Of a stretch of 64,000 nucleotides of DNA, positions 1 through 8,613 are shown one piece after another. This DNA comes from Planctomycetota bacterium. GTDB taxonomy: Bacteria; Planctomycetota; Phycisphaerae; Phycisphaerales; UBA1924. The notes under the pieces were generated by a model. It saw only the letters and a list, made by a program, of their open reading frames with translations. It was not told the DNA's origin and did not search any database. Positions within the stretch are counted from its first letter, which is position 1; each line of letters begins with the position of its first letter. A program made the position numbers and the translations under genes. The stretch is from NCBI GenBank assembly GCA_018242625.1, contig JAFEBO010000008.1, positions 372,001 to 436,000 of the forward strand, read 5' to 3'.

Positions 1-260
1 GAGGCCGAGGAGAACTGGTTGTCCGATACCAGCGCACCGAGTTTGTCCGACAGGTCGATGCTCGACTGGATGTTTCGGATGGTCGAGAGCTGCTGGAGCA
101 GGGCGTTGGTGTCGCTGGGAGAGAGCGGATCCTGATTGCTCAGTTCCGAGATGATGACTTTGGTGAAGTCCTCGCTGGTGAGCGAACTGAAGCCCGAGGC
201 CTTGGATGAGGCCTTCGTGGAGGTCTGGGAGGTGTTCAGGATGTCCGCGGTGGTGGTCAT
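1..260 (-). CDS. flgD: Flagellar hook-capping/assembly protein FlgD, 3' end cut by window edge
   Basis: FlgD caps the growing hook outside the cell so that FlgE subunits can polymerise. The 86 visible residues start with a Thr/Ser-rich segment and then carry the family's N-terminal signature: a phenylalanine-led helix, the block LSNQDPLSPSDTNALLQQLS (residues about 42-61) and a following helix. The ATG at 260 has a GAGG ribosome site 7-8 bases upstream. It is the last visible gene of the minus-strand flagellar block, 87 bases after fliK and preceded by its own strong sigma-54 promoter candidate. The C-terminal half lies beyond the window, so integrity cannot be judged. The family call is secure because the NQDPLxP motif is nearly diagnostic and fliK lies next door. 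Confidence 0.9.
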   Translation of the reverse strand, partial: MTTTADILNTSQTSTKASSKASGFSSLTSEDFTKVIISELSNQDPLSPSDTNALLQQLSTIRNIQSSIDLSDKLGALVSDNQFSSA

Positions 261-284
261 AGGGGTACCTCGACGGAACGGATC

Positions 285-300
285 AGCAAGGAGCGTGCCG
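285..300 (-). promoter_or_regulatory. Sigma-54 (-24/-12) promoter for flgD
   Basis: Read on the minus strand this is CGGCACGCTCCTTGCT, differing from the consensus TGGCACGNNNNTTGCW only in the first base. The invariant GG and GC dinucleotides have the required 10-base spacing. Predicted transcription start is near 274, leaving a 14-nt leader that still holds the GAGG ribosome site of flgD. The NtrC-type activator with a GAFTGA loop is encoded at 9534-11051 in the same block. Confidence 0.75.
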
Positions 301-347
301 GGAGTCCTTTGAGCGTGCGGAGGGACGCCGGTCGCCGGGGGCGCAAT

Positions 348-1874
348 TCATGCCAGCGCATCAAGTTCAAGGCGGGCGTTGCCCAGCAGAGTCCGTCCGT
401 CCATGCGGATCTCGATCCGAGGGGCAGCCCCGGCGGGCTCCTGCTCGGCCGCAAGGGTCGTCACCAGGCGTTGCGGTGTGTGAGGGTTGGAGCCCTGATT
501 GCCCTGCCCCGAGGAATTCCATTGCCCGGAACCGCCGGGATTCTGCTGCTGACTCGAAAAAGAACTGTCCTGCAGCTTCGAGGCGGTGGTCGGCTCGTTC
601 ACGCTCTGATTGACCGTGTTGGGGACGAGGACCTCGATCTTGTCGGCGCGCAGTCCTCGCGATTCGAGCGCGGAGCGAAGGGCATCGGTGTTCCCGGCCA
701 GCAGGTCGGCCGTGGCCTGGTTGGTGGCTTCAAACCGCGCGGAAACCGTTCCCTGGTCAAATGCGAGGGAAACCTTCAGCTTTCCGAGCGTCTCGGGAGT
801 CAGCCAGAGCGTGATCTGAGGGCGTTGCTGATTGAGCGCCGGTCCTAGCGCACGCCCCAGCGACTTGGCGACGGCGTCGGCCTCGCTCTGCGTCATAGCC
901 GGTTCGCTTTGCGATGTTGGGGCCGCGGTCAGCTTGAGCTGGACCGGGCGGTCCTCACGGCCGTACCGCACGGTCTGCGCGCCCTGAGTCCCGACGCTCG
1001 GCCCGGTTGTGGGAGAAGAACCGCTGACAGGCTGAGTGCCTGTATCGCCTCCCGTTGCCGTTGTCACCGGCGTGTAGGGAGCGGGGGCTCCGTGCGTGGC
1101 GACGGCGGTCATGGTCGCCTGCTTGGAAGACCCGGCGCCGGTTGAATCGGCGGGAGAGGTTGTTGAGGTTCCGCCGGGAGATGACCCACTCTGCGGATGA
1201 TCGGCTGTCTCCTTACCGGCATTCGCTACGGCGTTCTGGTTGGCTGTTGCGCCGCTTGTGGGAGAGGCGGAACCATCAGTATCCGTCGCCTTTTCCGGCG
1301 TCTGCGGCTGGGGGATCAAACGGAGCGGGTCGGTCGGGCCGCTCGCGACTCGAGCGGCCGGAGCCGAACCTTCATGCGATCCGCGCGAATTGATTTCCGC
1401 ATCGGCCTCGGCCGTCTGGACAGAGTTGATGGGGAGGGCGGCATTCGCCGGCGTGTCGATCGGGCGAATATCCGCTTCGCCGGGCGATGCGCATGGGTCG
1501 GAGTGTTCTGGCTTGAATCCGCCGGTTGTGGACCGGTTGTCATCGGTCACGACACGGTCTTCATCGCCCGCCTCGGCCTGCTGGGCCGGTGTGGTCGCGT
1601 CCTCGCGGTCGCGTCGGATCTCACGCACGTCGGTCGACCTGCGATCACGGGCACCGATTTTCGCATCCGGGGCGCTTGCCGGGAAGGAGTTTTCGCTGAA
1701 AAGGCCCGCTGGATTGCGTTTATCGGCGGCGGATTCGAGCACGTCGGAGAAGATGGCGCCCCCGTCGTTTGGCGCGGCAGCGGTGTTTGTTGCGCTCATG
1801 AGCGCAACAAGGGCATTCTGACGCGCGGCTTTGGCCTGCGTTTGACCGGCGGTGAGAGCTTGTGCGGAACTCAT
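348..1874 (-). CDS. fliK: Flagellar hook-length control protein FliK
   Basis: FliK is the secreted molecular ruler that sets hook length and switches the export gate (through FlhB) from rod/hook to filament substrates. The 508-residue protein has a long Ala/Thr/Ser/Gly-rich N-terminal part (about 1-325), low in hydrophobics and probably extended, as usual for FliK. A compact C-terminal Flg_hook domain follows (about 340-440), with the pattern LTPETLGKLKVSLAFDQG and then a helix/strand segment ending DKIEVLVPN. A Gln/Gly/Asn-rich tail closes the protein. The ATG overlaps the stop of the MotE-like gene by 4 bases (ATGA), so translation is probably coupled. Only the C-terminal third supports the family call, but position between fliJ/motE and flgD makes it firm. 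Confidence 0.9.
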   Translation of the reverse strand: MSSAQALTAGQTQAKAARQNALVALMSATNTAAAPNDGGAIFSDVLESAADKRNPAGLFSENSFPASAPDAKIGARDRRSTDVREIRRDREDATTPAQQAEAGDEDRVVTDDNRSTTGGFKPEHSDPCASPGEADIRPIDTPANAALPINSVQTAEADAEINSRGSHEGSAPAARVASGPTDPLRLIPQPQTPEKATDTDGSASPTSGATANQNAVANAGKETADHPQSGSSPGGTSTTSPADSTGAGSSKQATMTAVATHGAPAPYTPVTTATGGDTGTQPVSGSSPTTGPSVGTQGAQTVRYGREDRPVQLKLTAAPTSQSEPAMTQSEADAVAKSLGRALGPALNQQRPQITLWLTPETLGKLKVSLAFDQGTVSARFEATNQATADLLAGNTDALRSALESRGLRADKIEVLVPNTVNQSVNEPTTASKLQDSSFSSQQQNPGGSGQWNSSGQGNQGSNPHTPQRLVTTLAAEQEPAGAAPRIEIRMDGRTLLGNARLELDALA

Positions 1875-2602
1875 TTGGTGGCAACCTCCGGACCGCGGAA
1901 TGCCATTCCGCGCGTCCGGAGTCGTTCCAGCAAGTCCGCTGCCAGCTTGGGGTCGTCCTGGATGAACTCGGCCATGATCTTGCCGCGGGCGCGGCTGTCC
2001 ATGGCGTTCAGATAACCCACTACCAGGTCGGTTCCGGTGGAAACCGGCGAGGCCGACCCGGTCGGGGCCGGGGTCATTGCGAGCATTTCTTTCAGGGCCT
2101 TCTTGGCCTGATCGGCCTTGAGATCCTGAAGAGTTGCGAGCGTTTTCTTGAACTGCGCCGAACTCTCCTGTTCGAGCACCCGCTTGCGCATGGCATCGAA
2201 GGCGGTCTGATCATCGGTCAACCGTTGGCGTTCGCGGGCGATGCGCTGTTCATCGCCCGCGAGTGTTGCACGCAGAAGTTCAACCTGTTTTTCCAGGCTG
2301 GCGAGCTGCTGGCGGCGGACTTCCTCGCCCTGCTGGCTCAGTTCCAGCCGATCTGCAGCGGTGATGGGGGGGCGTTGAGACCGGGCCGCATCCTGTATTT
2401 TCTTTTCCTCTTCAGATTTCTTTGCCGCGACGTCGGCGGCCTGTTTGGCCGATTCTGCGATGGTGGGGGCGAAAAGCTCGCGGAGCTGCTGCATCCGCTC
2501 TTTGTTGAGGCGGCCGCTCGTTTTGAGCCAGCCGACGAAGCCGCCCAGGGCCAGAAGATTGGCGACCGCGAGAATCGAGATGATCGTCCAGACCCGCTTC
2601 AA
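1871..2602 (-). CDS. MotE/MgtE-N-like flagellar coiled-coil membrane protein
   Basis: The 243-residue protein has one N-terminal membrane helix (about residues 5-25), a long Glu/Lys/Arg-rich coiled coil (about 40-165), and a small C-terminal helical domain containing the motif YLNAMDSRARGKIMAEF and then LAADLLERLR. This arrangement matches the MotE/FliG-like proteins encoded between fliJ and fliK in many bacteria; in alphaproteobacteria MotE is a periplasmic chaperone for MotC. Start is a TTG overlapping the fliJ stop (TTGA), and its own stop overlaps the fliK ATG. The function here is inferred from position and architecture; no MotC is visible, so the chaperone role may not apply. Confidence 0.65.
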   Translation of the reverse strand: MKRVWTIISILAVANLLALGGFVGWLKTSGRLNKERMQQLRELFAPTIAESAKQAADVAAKKSEEEKKIQDAARSQRPPITAADRLELSQQGEEVRRQQLASLEKQVELLRATLAGDEQRIARERQRLTDDQTAFDAMRKRVLEQESSAQFKKTLATLQDLKADQAKKALKEMLAMTPAPTGSASPVSTGTDLVVGYLNAMDSRARGKIMAEFIQDDPKLAADLLERLRTRGMAFRGPEVATK

Positions 2603-3060
2603 ACTTCCTGCTCCTGACGAGCCGCGAAGCCCATCACTCCGATTTCATCAAGGGCCCCGGCTTCCCGTGCGGCCTGCTCGGCCTTCCAAGCCTCATATCG
2701 GCGCTCTTTGAGGTTTTCGACCGCTTTGCGGCGGGTGGTGGCCTCGAGAAGGTCCCGGCGGGCAACCTCGAGCTTTCGGTGCAGGGCCGCCAGCTGGTAG
2801 ACCGCCTGCTGGGCCTTGGCGGTGAAATGCAGGGACATGTTGGCCTGCATGCGGACGTTCGAGGGACGGAGTGAACTGCCCGGCGAGAGAGCTGCGCGAA
2901 GGTCGGCCTTCTCGGTCGAGATGGCATGCTGGAACCCGCGGAGGCGGTCCTCGAGCGCGAGCCGAAGGCGCTCGAGTTCACCCAGGGCGAGCTGTTTCTG
3001 GCGCTCGATGGCGAGGCGCTGGGTGAGGACGGCTTCGAGCTGGAAACGGAACTTTGGCAT
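2599..3060 (-). CDS. fliJ: Flagellar export protein FliJ
   Basis: FliJ is the soluble coiled-coil stalk that sits in the FliI hexamer, links it to FlhA and escorts empty export chaperones. The 153-residue product is almost entirely charged heptad-like helix with no membrane segment, starts with the typical MPKFRFQLEAVLTQR (basic, aromatic start then a helix), and has the family's usual length of about 145-155. The ATG at 3060 is 11 bases after the fliI stop, and the gene ends in a TTGA overlap with the MotE-like gene. Sequence conservation in FliJ is low, so identification leans on the N-terminus and on the fliH-fliI-fliJ order. Confidence 0.88.
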   Translation of the reverse strand: MPKFRFQLEAVLTQRLAIERQKQLALGELERLRLALEDRLRGFQHAISTEKADLRAALSPGSSLRPSNVRMQANMSLHFTAKAQQAVYQLAALHRKLEVARRDLLEATTRRKAVENLKERRYEAWKAEQAAREAGALDEIGVMGFAARQEQEV

Positions 3061-3071
3061 GCATCAGAATT

Positions 3072-4436
3072 TCATGCGGCGCGGCCCCTCGCGCGGGCGA
3101 GGCGGACCGAAGCTGCGGAGCTTTGTTCGGCGAGCTTGAGGAGAGAAGCGCGGGCCTGGTCGAATGTCGATGCCTCCGAGGTCGCCTGTCGAAGCATCTC
3201 GTTGATCTGGGCGTTCATCTCGATCGCGACATCCGCTTCGGGATTGGAGCCCCTGGCGTACGCGCCGATCTGGACCAGATCCTCTACATCGCGATACACC
3301 GCGAGCAGACGCATGATGCGGCGGCGGGCCTGTTGATGCTCGCTGTCGGTGACGTCGTCGGCCACGCGGCTGACCGAATCAAGCACGTCGATGGCGGGGA
3401 AATGAGCGCGCTGGGCGAGTTTGCGCGAGAGCACGACGTGGCCGTCCAGGATTCCGCGGGCGGCATCTGAGATCGGCTCGGTCATGTCGTCACCCTCGAC
3501 GAGAATCGTGTAGAGGCCCGTGATTGACCCGCCGGACTGCAGCGACCCCGCGCGTTCGAGCAGGCCGGCCAGGGCTGCAAAGACGCTCGGCGTATAGCCC
3601 TTGGTTGCCGGGGGCTCTCCGACGGAAAGCCCGATCTGACGCTGGGCGTGGGCGAAGCGGGTGATCGAGTCCATCATCAGCAGAACGTCTTTTCCAAGGT
3701 CGCGGAAGAATTCGGCGATGGAGCACGCGAGCCGGGCGGCACGCAGCCGGAGGAGCGGAGCTTCGTCGCCGGTAGCGACGACCACAACACTTCGGGCAAG
3801 TCCCTCAGGCCCGAGCGCGTGCTCGATGAAGTCACGGACTTCGCGGCCGCGCTCGCCGATGAGGGCGATGACATTGATGTCTGCCGCCGTGCGCCGGGCG
3901 ATCGAGCCCAGCAGCGTGCTCTTGCCCACGCCGGGCCCGGCGAAGATTCCCAGGCGCTGCCCTCTGCCCAGTGTGGTCATTGCATCGAGCGAGCGGACAC
4001 CCGTGGCGAGAGGGGTCTGAATCCGCTTGCGCCGCATGGGCGAAACAGGATCGGGATTGAGCGCGACAGGGTGCGTGTCGAGGATGCGGGGCCCGCCATC
4101 GATCGGGCGTCCGATCCCGTCGAGCACGCGGCCGAGCATCTGCCTTCCGACGTTGACCGTGGGGGAGGACTGCTCGGCGAATACACGGTCTCCGGGACGG
4201 ATTCCTCCCGTCTGCCCCAGGAGCATGATCACCGCGTGTTCCCTGGTAAAGCCGACGACTTCGCCGGGGATGATGTTCTGATCTCCGTGCCCGCTGTGGA
4301 TCGAGACGATGGACCCGACGGGCGCGGGAAAACTCTCAACAAGCACCGACATGCCGCGCAGAGCGGCGACGCTGCCGACGACCAGAAGTGGCTGCGTCCT
4401 GCGGACTGTCGAGATGGCATTGGCGAGAGTGGTCAA
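3072..4436 (-). CDS. fliI: Flagellum-specific ATPase FliI
   Basis: FliI is the F1-beta-like hexameric ATPase of the flagellar type III export apparatus; it unloads chaperone-substrate complexes at the FlhA/FlhB gate. The 454 residues contain a beta-barrel N-domain, Walker A AGPGVGKST at about 166-174, GERGREVRDFIE about 200, the Walker B region DVLLMMDSITRFAHAQRQ near 250, and the family motif GEPPATKGYTPSVFA. The length is normal for FliI. The TTG start overlaps the fliH stop (TTGA), a common coupling device in this block. All catalytic motifs are intact. Confidence 0.96.
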   Translation of the reverse strand: MTTLANAISTVRRTQPLLVVGSVAALRGMSVLVESFPAPVGSIVSIHSGHGDQNIIPGEVVGFTREHAVIMLLGQTGGIRPGDRVFAEQSSPTVNVGRQMLGRVLDGIGRPIDGGPRILDTHPVALNPDPVSPMRRKRIQTPLATGVRSLDAMTTLGRGQRLGIFAGPGVGKSTLLGSIARRTAADINVIALIGERGREVRDFIEHALGPEGLARSVVVVATGDEAPLLRLRAARLACSIAEFFRDLGKDVLLMMDSITRFAHAQRQIGLSVGEPPATKGYTPSVFAALAGLLERAGSLQSGGSITGLYTILVEGDDMTEPISDAARGILDGHVVLSRKLAQRAHFPAIDVLDSVSRVADDVTDSEHQQARRRIMRLLAVYRDVEDLVQIGAYARGSNPEADVAIEMNAQINEMLRQATSEASTFDQARASLLKLAEQSSAASVRLARARGRAA

Positions 4437-5185
4437 GGCTGAGAATCTGGGGCGGCAGAGCTGGAGGGGGGAGGTGATACGGGCGGATCTCTGGGCGGAA
4501 CGACGGCCTGCACGATGCGGGCCAGCTGGACATCAAGGCGTGCGTCGATCTCGCCGCCCGCGGAACGGACGATGCACGAGCCACGGGTGATTGCGGGATC
4601 GGTGTCAATATCGATGTGGCGTGCACCGGTGCAGCGCGCGAGCAGACCGGGGAGTGCGCGATCGATCGTCTCGCGGTCTTCTGGATTGATCCTGAGGCGC
4701 ACAGTCGATGGCTGGGTGACCATGGCCAGCGCGGCGGTGGCCTGATCAACCACGGTTTCGGGGCGGAATTCGACTTCTTTCTTGAGGACGGCGGTGGCGA
4801 TCTGTGCCGCCAGGCGGAGCACTTCGGTCCTGGCCTCGAGGAGCAGCGCGTCCCGGGCCGAATCGAAGGACGCGAGCGATTCGTTCCAGCCTTTGAGCAG
4901 GGTGTCGAGTTCCTGCTTGTGCGCCTGGAGCGATTCGTTACGTCCCTGCTCGCGGCCTTGAGCGAGCCCCTGGCGCAAGCCCTCTTCACGGCCCGCGGCG
5001 AGCCCTTCCTCGCGGGCGGTGGCGATGAGCCGGTCGCGCTCGGCACGCGCTTCGTCGAGCATCCGGTGCACTTCGCGCTGGGTGCTCTCCCGGAGGATTG
5101 CTCCTTCGCGGACGAGGTCTCCCAGGCGATAGACGATCGCATCTGCGAGCGGGGTCGAGCGTTCTGTCTGACGGATGAGGGCCAT
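4433..5185 (-). CDS. fliH: Flagellar assembly protein FliH (FliI regulator)
   Basis: FliH dimerises, binds FliI, restrains its ATPase and tethers it to the C-ring protein FliN. The 250-residue product has an N-terminal helix, a Gly/Ala/Glu-rich segment with spaced small residues (GLAAGREEGLRQGLAQGREQ, about 63-82) like the GxxxG helix typical of FliH, then a V-ATPase E-subunit-like C-domain with conserved Leu-Arg-Leu stretches (about 115-215). The tail is Pro/Ser rich. The ATG at 5185 is 22 bases from fliG; its stop overlaps the fliI start. Sequence divergence is normal for the family; neighbours make the call safe. Confidence 0.9.
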   Translation of the reverse strand: MALIRQTERSTPLADAIVYRLGDLVREGAILRESTQREVHRMLDEARAERDRLIATAREEGLAAGREEGLRQGLAQGREQGRNESLQAHKQELDTLLKGWNESLASFDSARDALLLEARTEVLRLAAQIATAVLKKEVEFRPETVVDQATAALAMVTQPSTVRLRINPEDRETIDRALPGLLARCTGARHIDIDTDPAITRGSCIVRSAGGEIDARLDVQLARIVQAVVPPRDPPVSPPPSSSAAPDSQP

Positions 5186-5207
5186 GCAACGCTCGTACGA
5201 AAAGTGA

Positions 5208-6248
5208 TCAGACGATCAGTTCTGCATCTCCGCCGCGTCCCTGGATGACCACCTCTCCGGCCTCTTCAAGCCGGCGTACGACGTCGACGATGCGCTGCTG
5301 GGCCGCCTCCACGTCGCTGACCTTGACGGGGCCCATGAACTGGATGTCCTCGCGGATGAGTGCGGCGGCGCGCTCGGACATGTTCTTGAAGATCTTGTCC
5401 TGCAGGTCCTGGCTGGCGGTCTTGAGGGCGAGGGCCAGCTCGTCGTTCTCGACTTCCTTGAGTACGGCCTGGATGCCCTTGTCGTTGACCATCTTGATGT
5501 CTTCGAACACGAACATGAGGCGGCGGATCTGCTCGACGAGGTCGGGGTCTTCGCTCTCGAGACCTTCCAGGATGGCCTTTTCGGTAGCGCGGTCGGCGAG
5601 GTTCAGGATTTCGGAGACGGTCGGCACCCCGCCCGCCTTTTCCATGCTCTGGACGAGCATGTTGGCGAGCCGGCTCTCGAGGCCTTTCTCGACCTCGCGG
5701 ATCACCTCGGGGTTGGTCTGCTCCATGTTGGCGATGCGCTTGATGACCTCGATCTGCTTCTGGAGGGGAAGTCCGCCGAGGATTTCTGCGGCCTTGTGGT
5801 GCGGGAGGTGGCAGACGATCAGCGCGATGGTCTGCGGATGTTCGTCCTGGATAAACGTCAGCAGGTTTTCGCTCTCGGCCCGCTGAAGAAAGCTGAAGGG
5901 AGTTTTCTGAACCTGCGTCTGGATCTGGGAGAGGACACGCTCGGCCTGCTTGGGGTCGAGCGAGTTCTGCAGAACGCTCTTGGCGTAGTCGAGGTTGCCC
6001 TCGTGGACGTACTGGCTCGCGATGGAAACGTTATAGAACTCGTCAATCACCGCGTTCTGCAGCTTGGGCGGGACTCGACCAAGGCTGGCAAGCTCGCGCG
6101 TCACTTCTTCGACCGTTTCGGCGGGCATCGCCTTCAGCACCGTCGCCGCGTGGGCGGGGCCGATGGCGAGCAGAAGAATCGCGGCCTTTGTCACGCCCTC
6201 GACGTCTTCGATGCTCTCGGGGAGTTTTTCGTGCGGCTTGCGGGGCAT
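5208..6248 (-). CDS. fliG: Flagellar motor switch protein FliG
   Basis: FliG is the rotor protein on the MS ring that meets the MotA stator and, with FliM/FliN, sets rotation direction. The 346-residue protein shows the three-domain layout: FliG-N (about 15-110), a middle armadillo domain with the hallmark EHPQTIALI (about 134-142), and FliG-C with the charged torque helix region near 285-315 (REDIQFMGPVKVSDVE). The length is typical. The ATG lies 18 bases after the fliF stop. fliM, its usual partner, is not in this window, while fliN is on the opposite strand at 19.6 kb. Confidence 0.97.
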   Translation of the reverse strand: MPRKPHEKLPESIEDVEGVTKAAILLLAIGPAHAATVLKAMPAETVEEVTRELASLGRVPPKLQNAVIDEFYNVSIASQYVHEGNLDYAKSVLQNSLDPKQAERVLSQIQTQVQKTPFSFLQRAESENLLTFIQDEHPQTIALIVCHLPHHKAAEILGGLPLQKQIEVIKRIANMEQTNPEVIREVEKGLESRLANMLVQSMEKAGGVPTVSEILNLADRATEKAILEGLESEDPDLVEQIRRLMFVFEDIKMVNDKGIQAVLKEVENDELALALKTASQDLQDKIFKNMSERAAALIREDIQFMGPVKVSDVEAAQQRIVDVVRRLEEAGEVVIQGRGGDAELIV

Positions 6249-6266
6249 GGTGTACCTGGCGGCGGT

Positions 6267-8006
6267 TCAGGGTTCGCTTGAGATCCAGCGGTTGAGGAGC
6301 TTGGCGGCGTTGTCCGGCGAGCCCTTCACGAACTCGTTGACCTGATCGAGCACCTTGCCCGCCCTCATGTCGTTGTCGTCGACCTCGATGCCGACCATCG
6401 GCGCGTCGCTCTCATCCGCTTCTCCGATCAGGTCGTTGCGGGTGGCGAGCGAGGGAGGAACGCCGACAATCTCCTCGGCGGAAGGCAATTCGGCACGCCC
6501 GCCCGCGCGCTTGGCCATGATCAGCATCATGCCCATCGCGGCAAGGGCCAGCCCGCCGAGAGCGGCGGTCTCGATCATGCCGGCGCTCAGGTTGAGCGGC
6601 AGACCCGTGGAAGAGGCGACTCCGCCGGGCCCGGAAGAGCCGGAGGCTCCCGTGACGGTTGCAACAGCGTCGAACGGGATCATCGAGACGCTGACTTGCG
6701 CCGCAAGAATCTTGTTGAGTTCTTCGACCGAGACGCCGGGGTTGGCCGCCGCGACCATCGCCTTGACGTGCGGGAGCAGGCTGTCGATGATCCGCGGCTT
6801 AATGTCCTTGTCGAACTTGGCGGCAAGTTCCTCATCCGTCGGCGCTTTGGGCTCGGCGGGTGTGGTGCCGCCGGCCGCGGCGGGCGCCGCCATCTGGCTC
6901 GCGACAAAGGCCCGCGGAACGTTCACGGAGATCGCGACGGCGGTGGGGCGGCCTTTGTTGTCGACGATGAGATCCTGCACGCGCCCCGGAAACGTGGCGA
7001 ATTCGCTCTCTTCATCCTGCGTCGAATTGCCGCCGGTGCTCGACGAGGTCGCGTTCACATCCATGCCGACGTTGGAACGGATTCCGGCCTCGCCTCCGGA
7101 GGATGGGTTGGTCTGCGTCTGCTTATTGCCCTTTTCCCGTTTGATGAGAGAGATCGTGCCGCTGTCCTTGGGCAGGTACTCCTCACGCGTCCGGTTCAGG
7201 CGGGAGTTGTCGATCTGTGTTGTGACCGCGACCATGACGTCGGGGATGTAGCGGAGGAAGTCGGAGATTTTCTCTCTCGTCGAATTTTCCCAGCGAGTGA
7301 CGTCTTCCAGGTAGGTGGACGCGGCCTGGTCATCGAGGGCGGTCGCGCGACGCTGGCGGCGCATGTTGCCGTCGATCACTCGGACATTCTCGATCGTGAG
7401 GCCGGCCTTGCTGCTCGCGATCAGCGCGGCGACCGCGTCTACGGTGGCCTGGTCAAGCCCCGCCTTCCCGTTCGCAAAGACCGTCGCGACTGCCGTGGGA
7501 CGGCGGCTTCCTGCACCGAGGCCCTGGCGGTCCGGGGCGTCGATGATCACCGCGGCCCGGGCGATCCCGTTAAAGCGGGAGATGATTGCCGCAAGCTCAT
7601 TCTGCAGCGCCATGTTGTACAGCTGCTCGTTCTGCTGGCGGGTGCTGTACCAGGTCTGCTTTTCCAGCATGCCTTGAAAGAGCAGCGTTGCGTCCTGCGG
7701 CAGATTCCCGGATTGCGCATACGCGGAGAAAAGCTCGCCCTGCCGGGCGGCCGCAACGTACGGGTGCGTGCCCCGCATCTCCACGGTGACGCCCTGACCC
7801 CGGAGCCACGCGGCGGCCTTTGCCTGCTCCACGTCGGGCTGCTTGGGAAGGAACTCAACCAGGTCCTGCTTGCTGGAAGTAGACCAGACCAGCATGAGCG
7901 ACATGACGGCGATGACGCAGACCAGCGCAACCAGCAGCTTGTGCGTGGAGGTGAGGCGGCCCAGATACTTCTGGATCGAGGAAAGAACTGTCCGGAGCTG
8001 GTCCAC
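6267..8006 (-). CDS. fliF: Flagellar MS-ring protein FliF
   Basis: FliF forms the inner-membrane MS ring that nucleates the flagellar basal body. The 579-residue protein has a first membrane helix at about 24-41, the YscJ/FliF ring-building domains (about 45-215), a long periplasmic collar region with Asn/Thr/Ser-rich insertions (about 270-350), a second membrane helix near 475-500, and a C-terminal cytoplasmic tail ending VNEFVKGSPDNAAKLLNRWI, the FliG-binding segment. The length is within the family range. It is preceded by a 188-base gap after fliE in which no promoter match was recognised; a small hairpin (CGGCGA/TCGCCG near 8049-8064) lies there. Confidence 0.96.
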   Translation of the reverse strand: MDQLRTVLSSIQKYLGRLTSTHKLLVALVCVIAVMSLMLVWSTSSKQDLVEFLPKQPDVEQAKAAAWLRGQGVTVEMRGTHPYVAAARQGELFSAYAQSGNLPQDATLLFQGMLEKQTWYSTRQQNEQLYNMALQNELAAIISRFNGIARAAVIIDAPDRQGLGAGSRRPTAVATVFANGKAGLDQATVDAVAALIASSKAGLTIENVRVIDGNMRRQRRATALDDQAASTYLEDVTRWENSTREKISDFLRYIPDVMVAVTTQIDNSRLNRTREEYLPKDSGTISLIKREKGNKQTQTNPSSGGEAGIRSNVGMDVNATSSSTGGNSTQDEESEFATFPGRVQDLIVDNKGRPTAVAISVNVPRAFVASQMAAPAAAGGTTPAEPKAPTDEELAAKFDKDIKPRIIDSLLPHVKAMVAAANPGVSVEELNKILAAQVSVSMIPFDAVATVTGASGSSGPGGVASSTGLPLNLSAGMIETAALGGLALAAMGMMLIMAKRAGGRAELPSAEEIVGVPPSLATRNDLIGEADESDAPMVGIEVDDNDMRAGKVLDQVNEFVKGSPDNAAKLLNRWISSEP

Positions 8007-8194
8007 CTGCCGCGGCCTCCTGCCAGATCGCGGAGCATCCTGCGCCGCGGCGAACGATCGCCGGGAATCCGGCGGACCGTTCGCGCTCTGTCATTCGGCC
8101 TTCGCCAACGTGGCGCTTGAAAAGCGCGGCGCAGCAACGGCGCTCGGGCGGGAAGGAATTGCGCTGCCGGAAGAACTTGCGCGTCGGCGACGGA

Positions 8195-8500
8195 TCAGAC
8201 GCGGGTCTGCTTGAGCTCGTCGTAAGCTTCCATTACGCGGTTGCGAACAGACTGCAGCATGCGGAAGGCCGAATCGGCCTGCTGGGTGGCGAGGATGACG
8301 CCTTCGAGATCGTCGCGCTTCCCCGTGGCGATATCTTCCATCGCACGGTTCGCCTGCTGCTGCATTTCGTCGACCTTCTTGATGTTGTCGATCAGGGCGT
8401 CCTTGAACGAACCAGCGCCCTGCTGGGCCCCGGCAGCGCCCTGCTGGAACGCCGGGCGGACGGGCTGAGAACCGGAGATGAAGCCGAGCGGGTCCGCCAT
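8195..8500 (-). CDS. fliE: Flagellar hook-basal body protein FliE
   Basis: FliE is the small adaptor that joins the MS ring to the proximal rod. The 101-residue product has the family pattern: a variable N-terminus, then SFKDALIDNIKKVDEMQQQA (about 51-70) and a C-terminal helix with LATQQADSAFRMLQSVRNRV (about 70-89). The size matches the family (about 100 residues). It begins with ATG at 8500 and is separated from flgC by 113 bases that include a sigma-54 promoter candidate, so it may start a new transcript reading into fliF-fliK. Confidence 0.93.
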   Translation of the reverse strand: MADPLGFISGSQPVRPAFQQGAAGAQQGAGSFKDALIDNIKKVDEMQQQANRAMEDIATGKRDDLEGVILATQQADSAFRMLQSVRNRVMEAYDELKQTRV

Positions 8501-8591
8501 GAATCGTCACTCTTGAAAGCCGGGCGCTTGACTCCCTTCTTGCGCCCGATCGAAGCTCCGTGTATCCGACTCCGTCGATTGAGAACCTACC

Positions 8592-8606
8592 GCAAACGGC
8601 GGGCCG
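8592..8606 (-). promoter_or_regulatory. Possible sigma-54 promoter for fliE
   Basis: On the minus strand the sequence CGGCCCGCCGTTTGC has GG and GC at the strict 10-base spacing with a good -12 TTTGC, but the -24 element (CGGCCC) is imperfect. Predicted start is near 8580, giving a leader of about 80 nt before the fliE ATG. It lies just after the flgC stop, in one of the few real gaps of the block. Confidence 0.4.
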
Positions 8607-8613
8607 AAAAAAG

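Noticed and set aside
8041-8066. Hairpin CGGCGA/TCGCCG in the fliE-fliF gap as a terminator
   Set aside because: Short stem without a T-run on either strand; genes on both sides belong to one operon.
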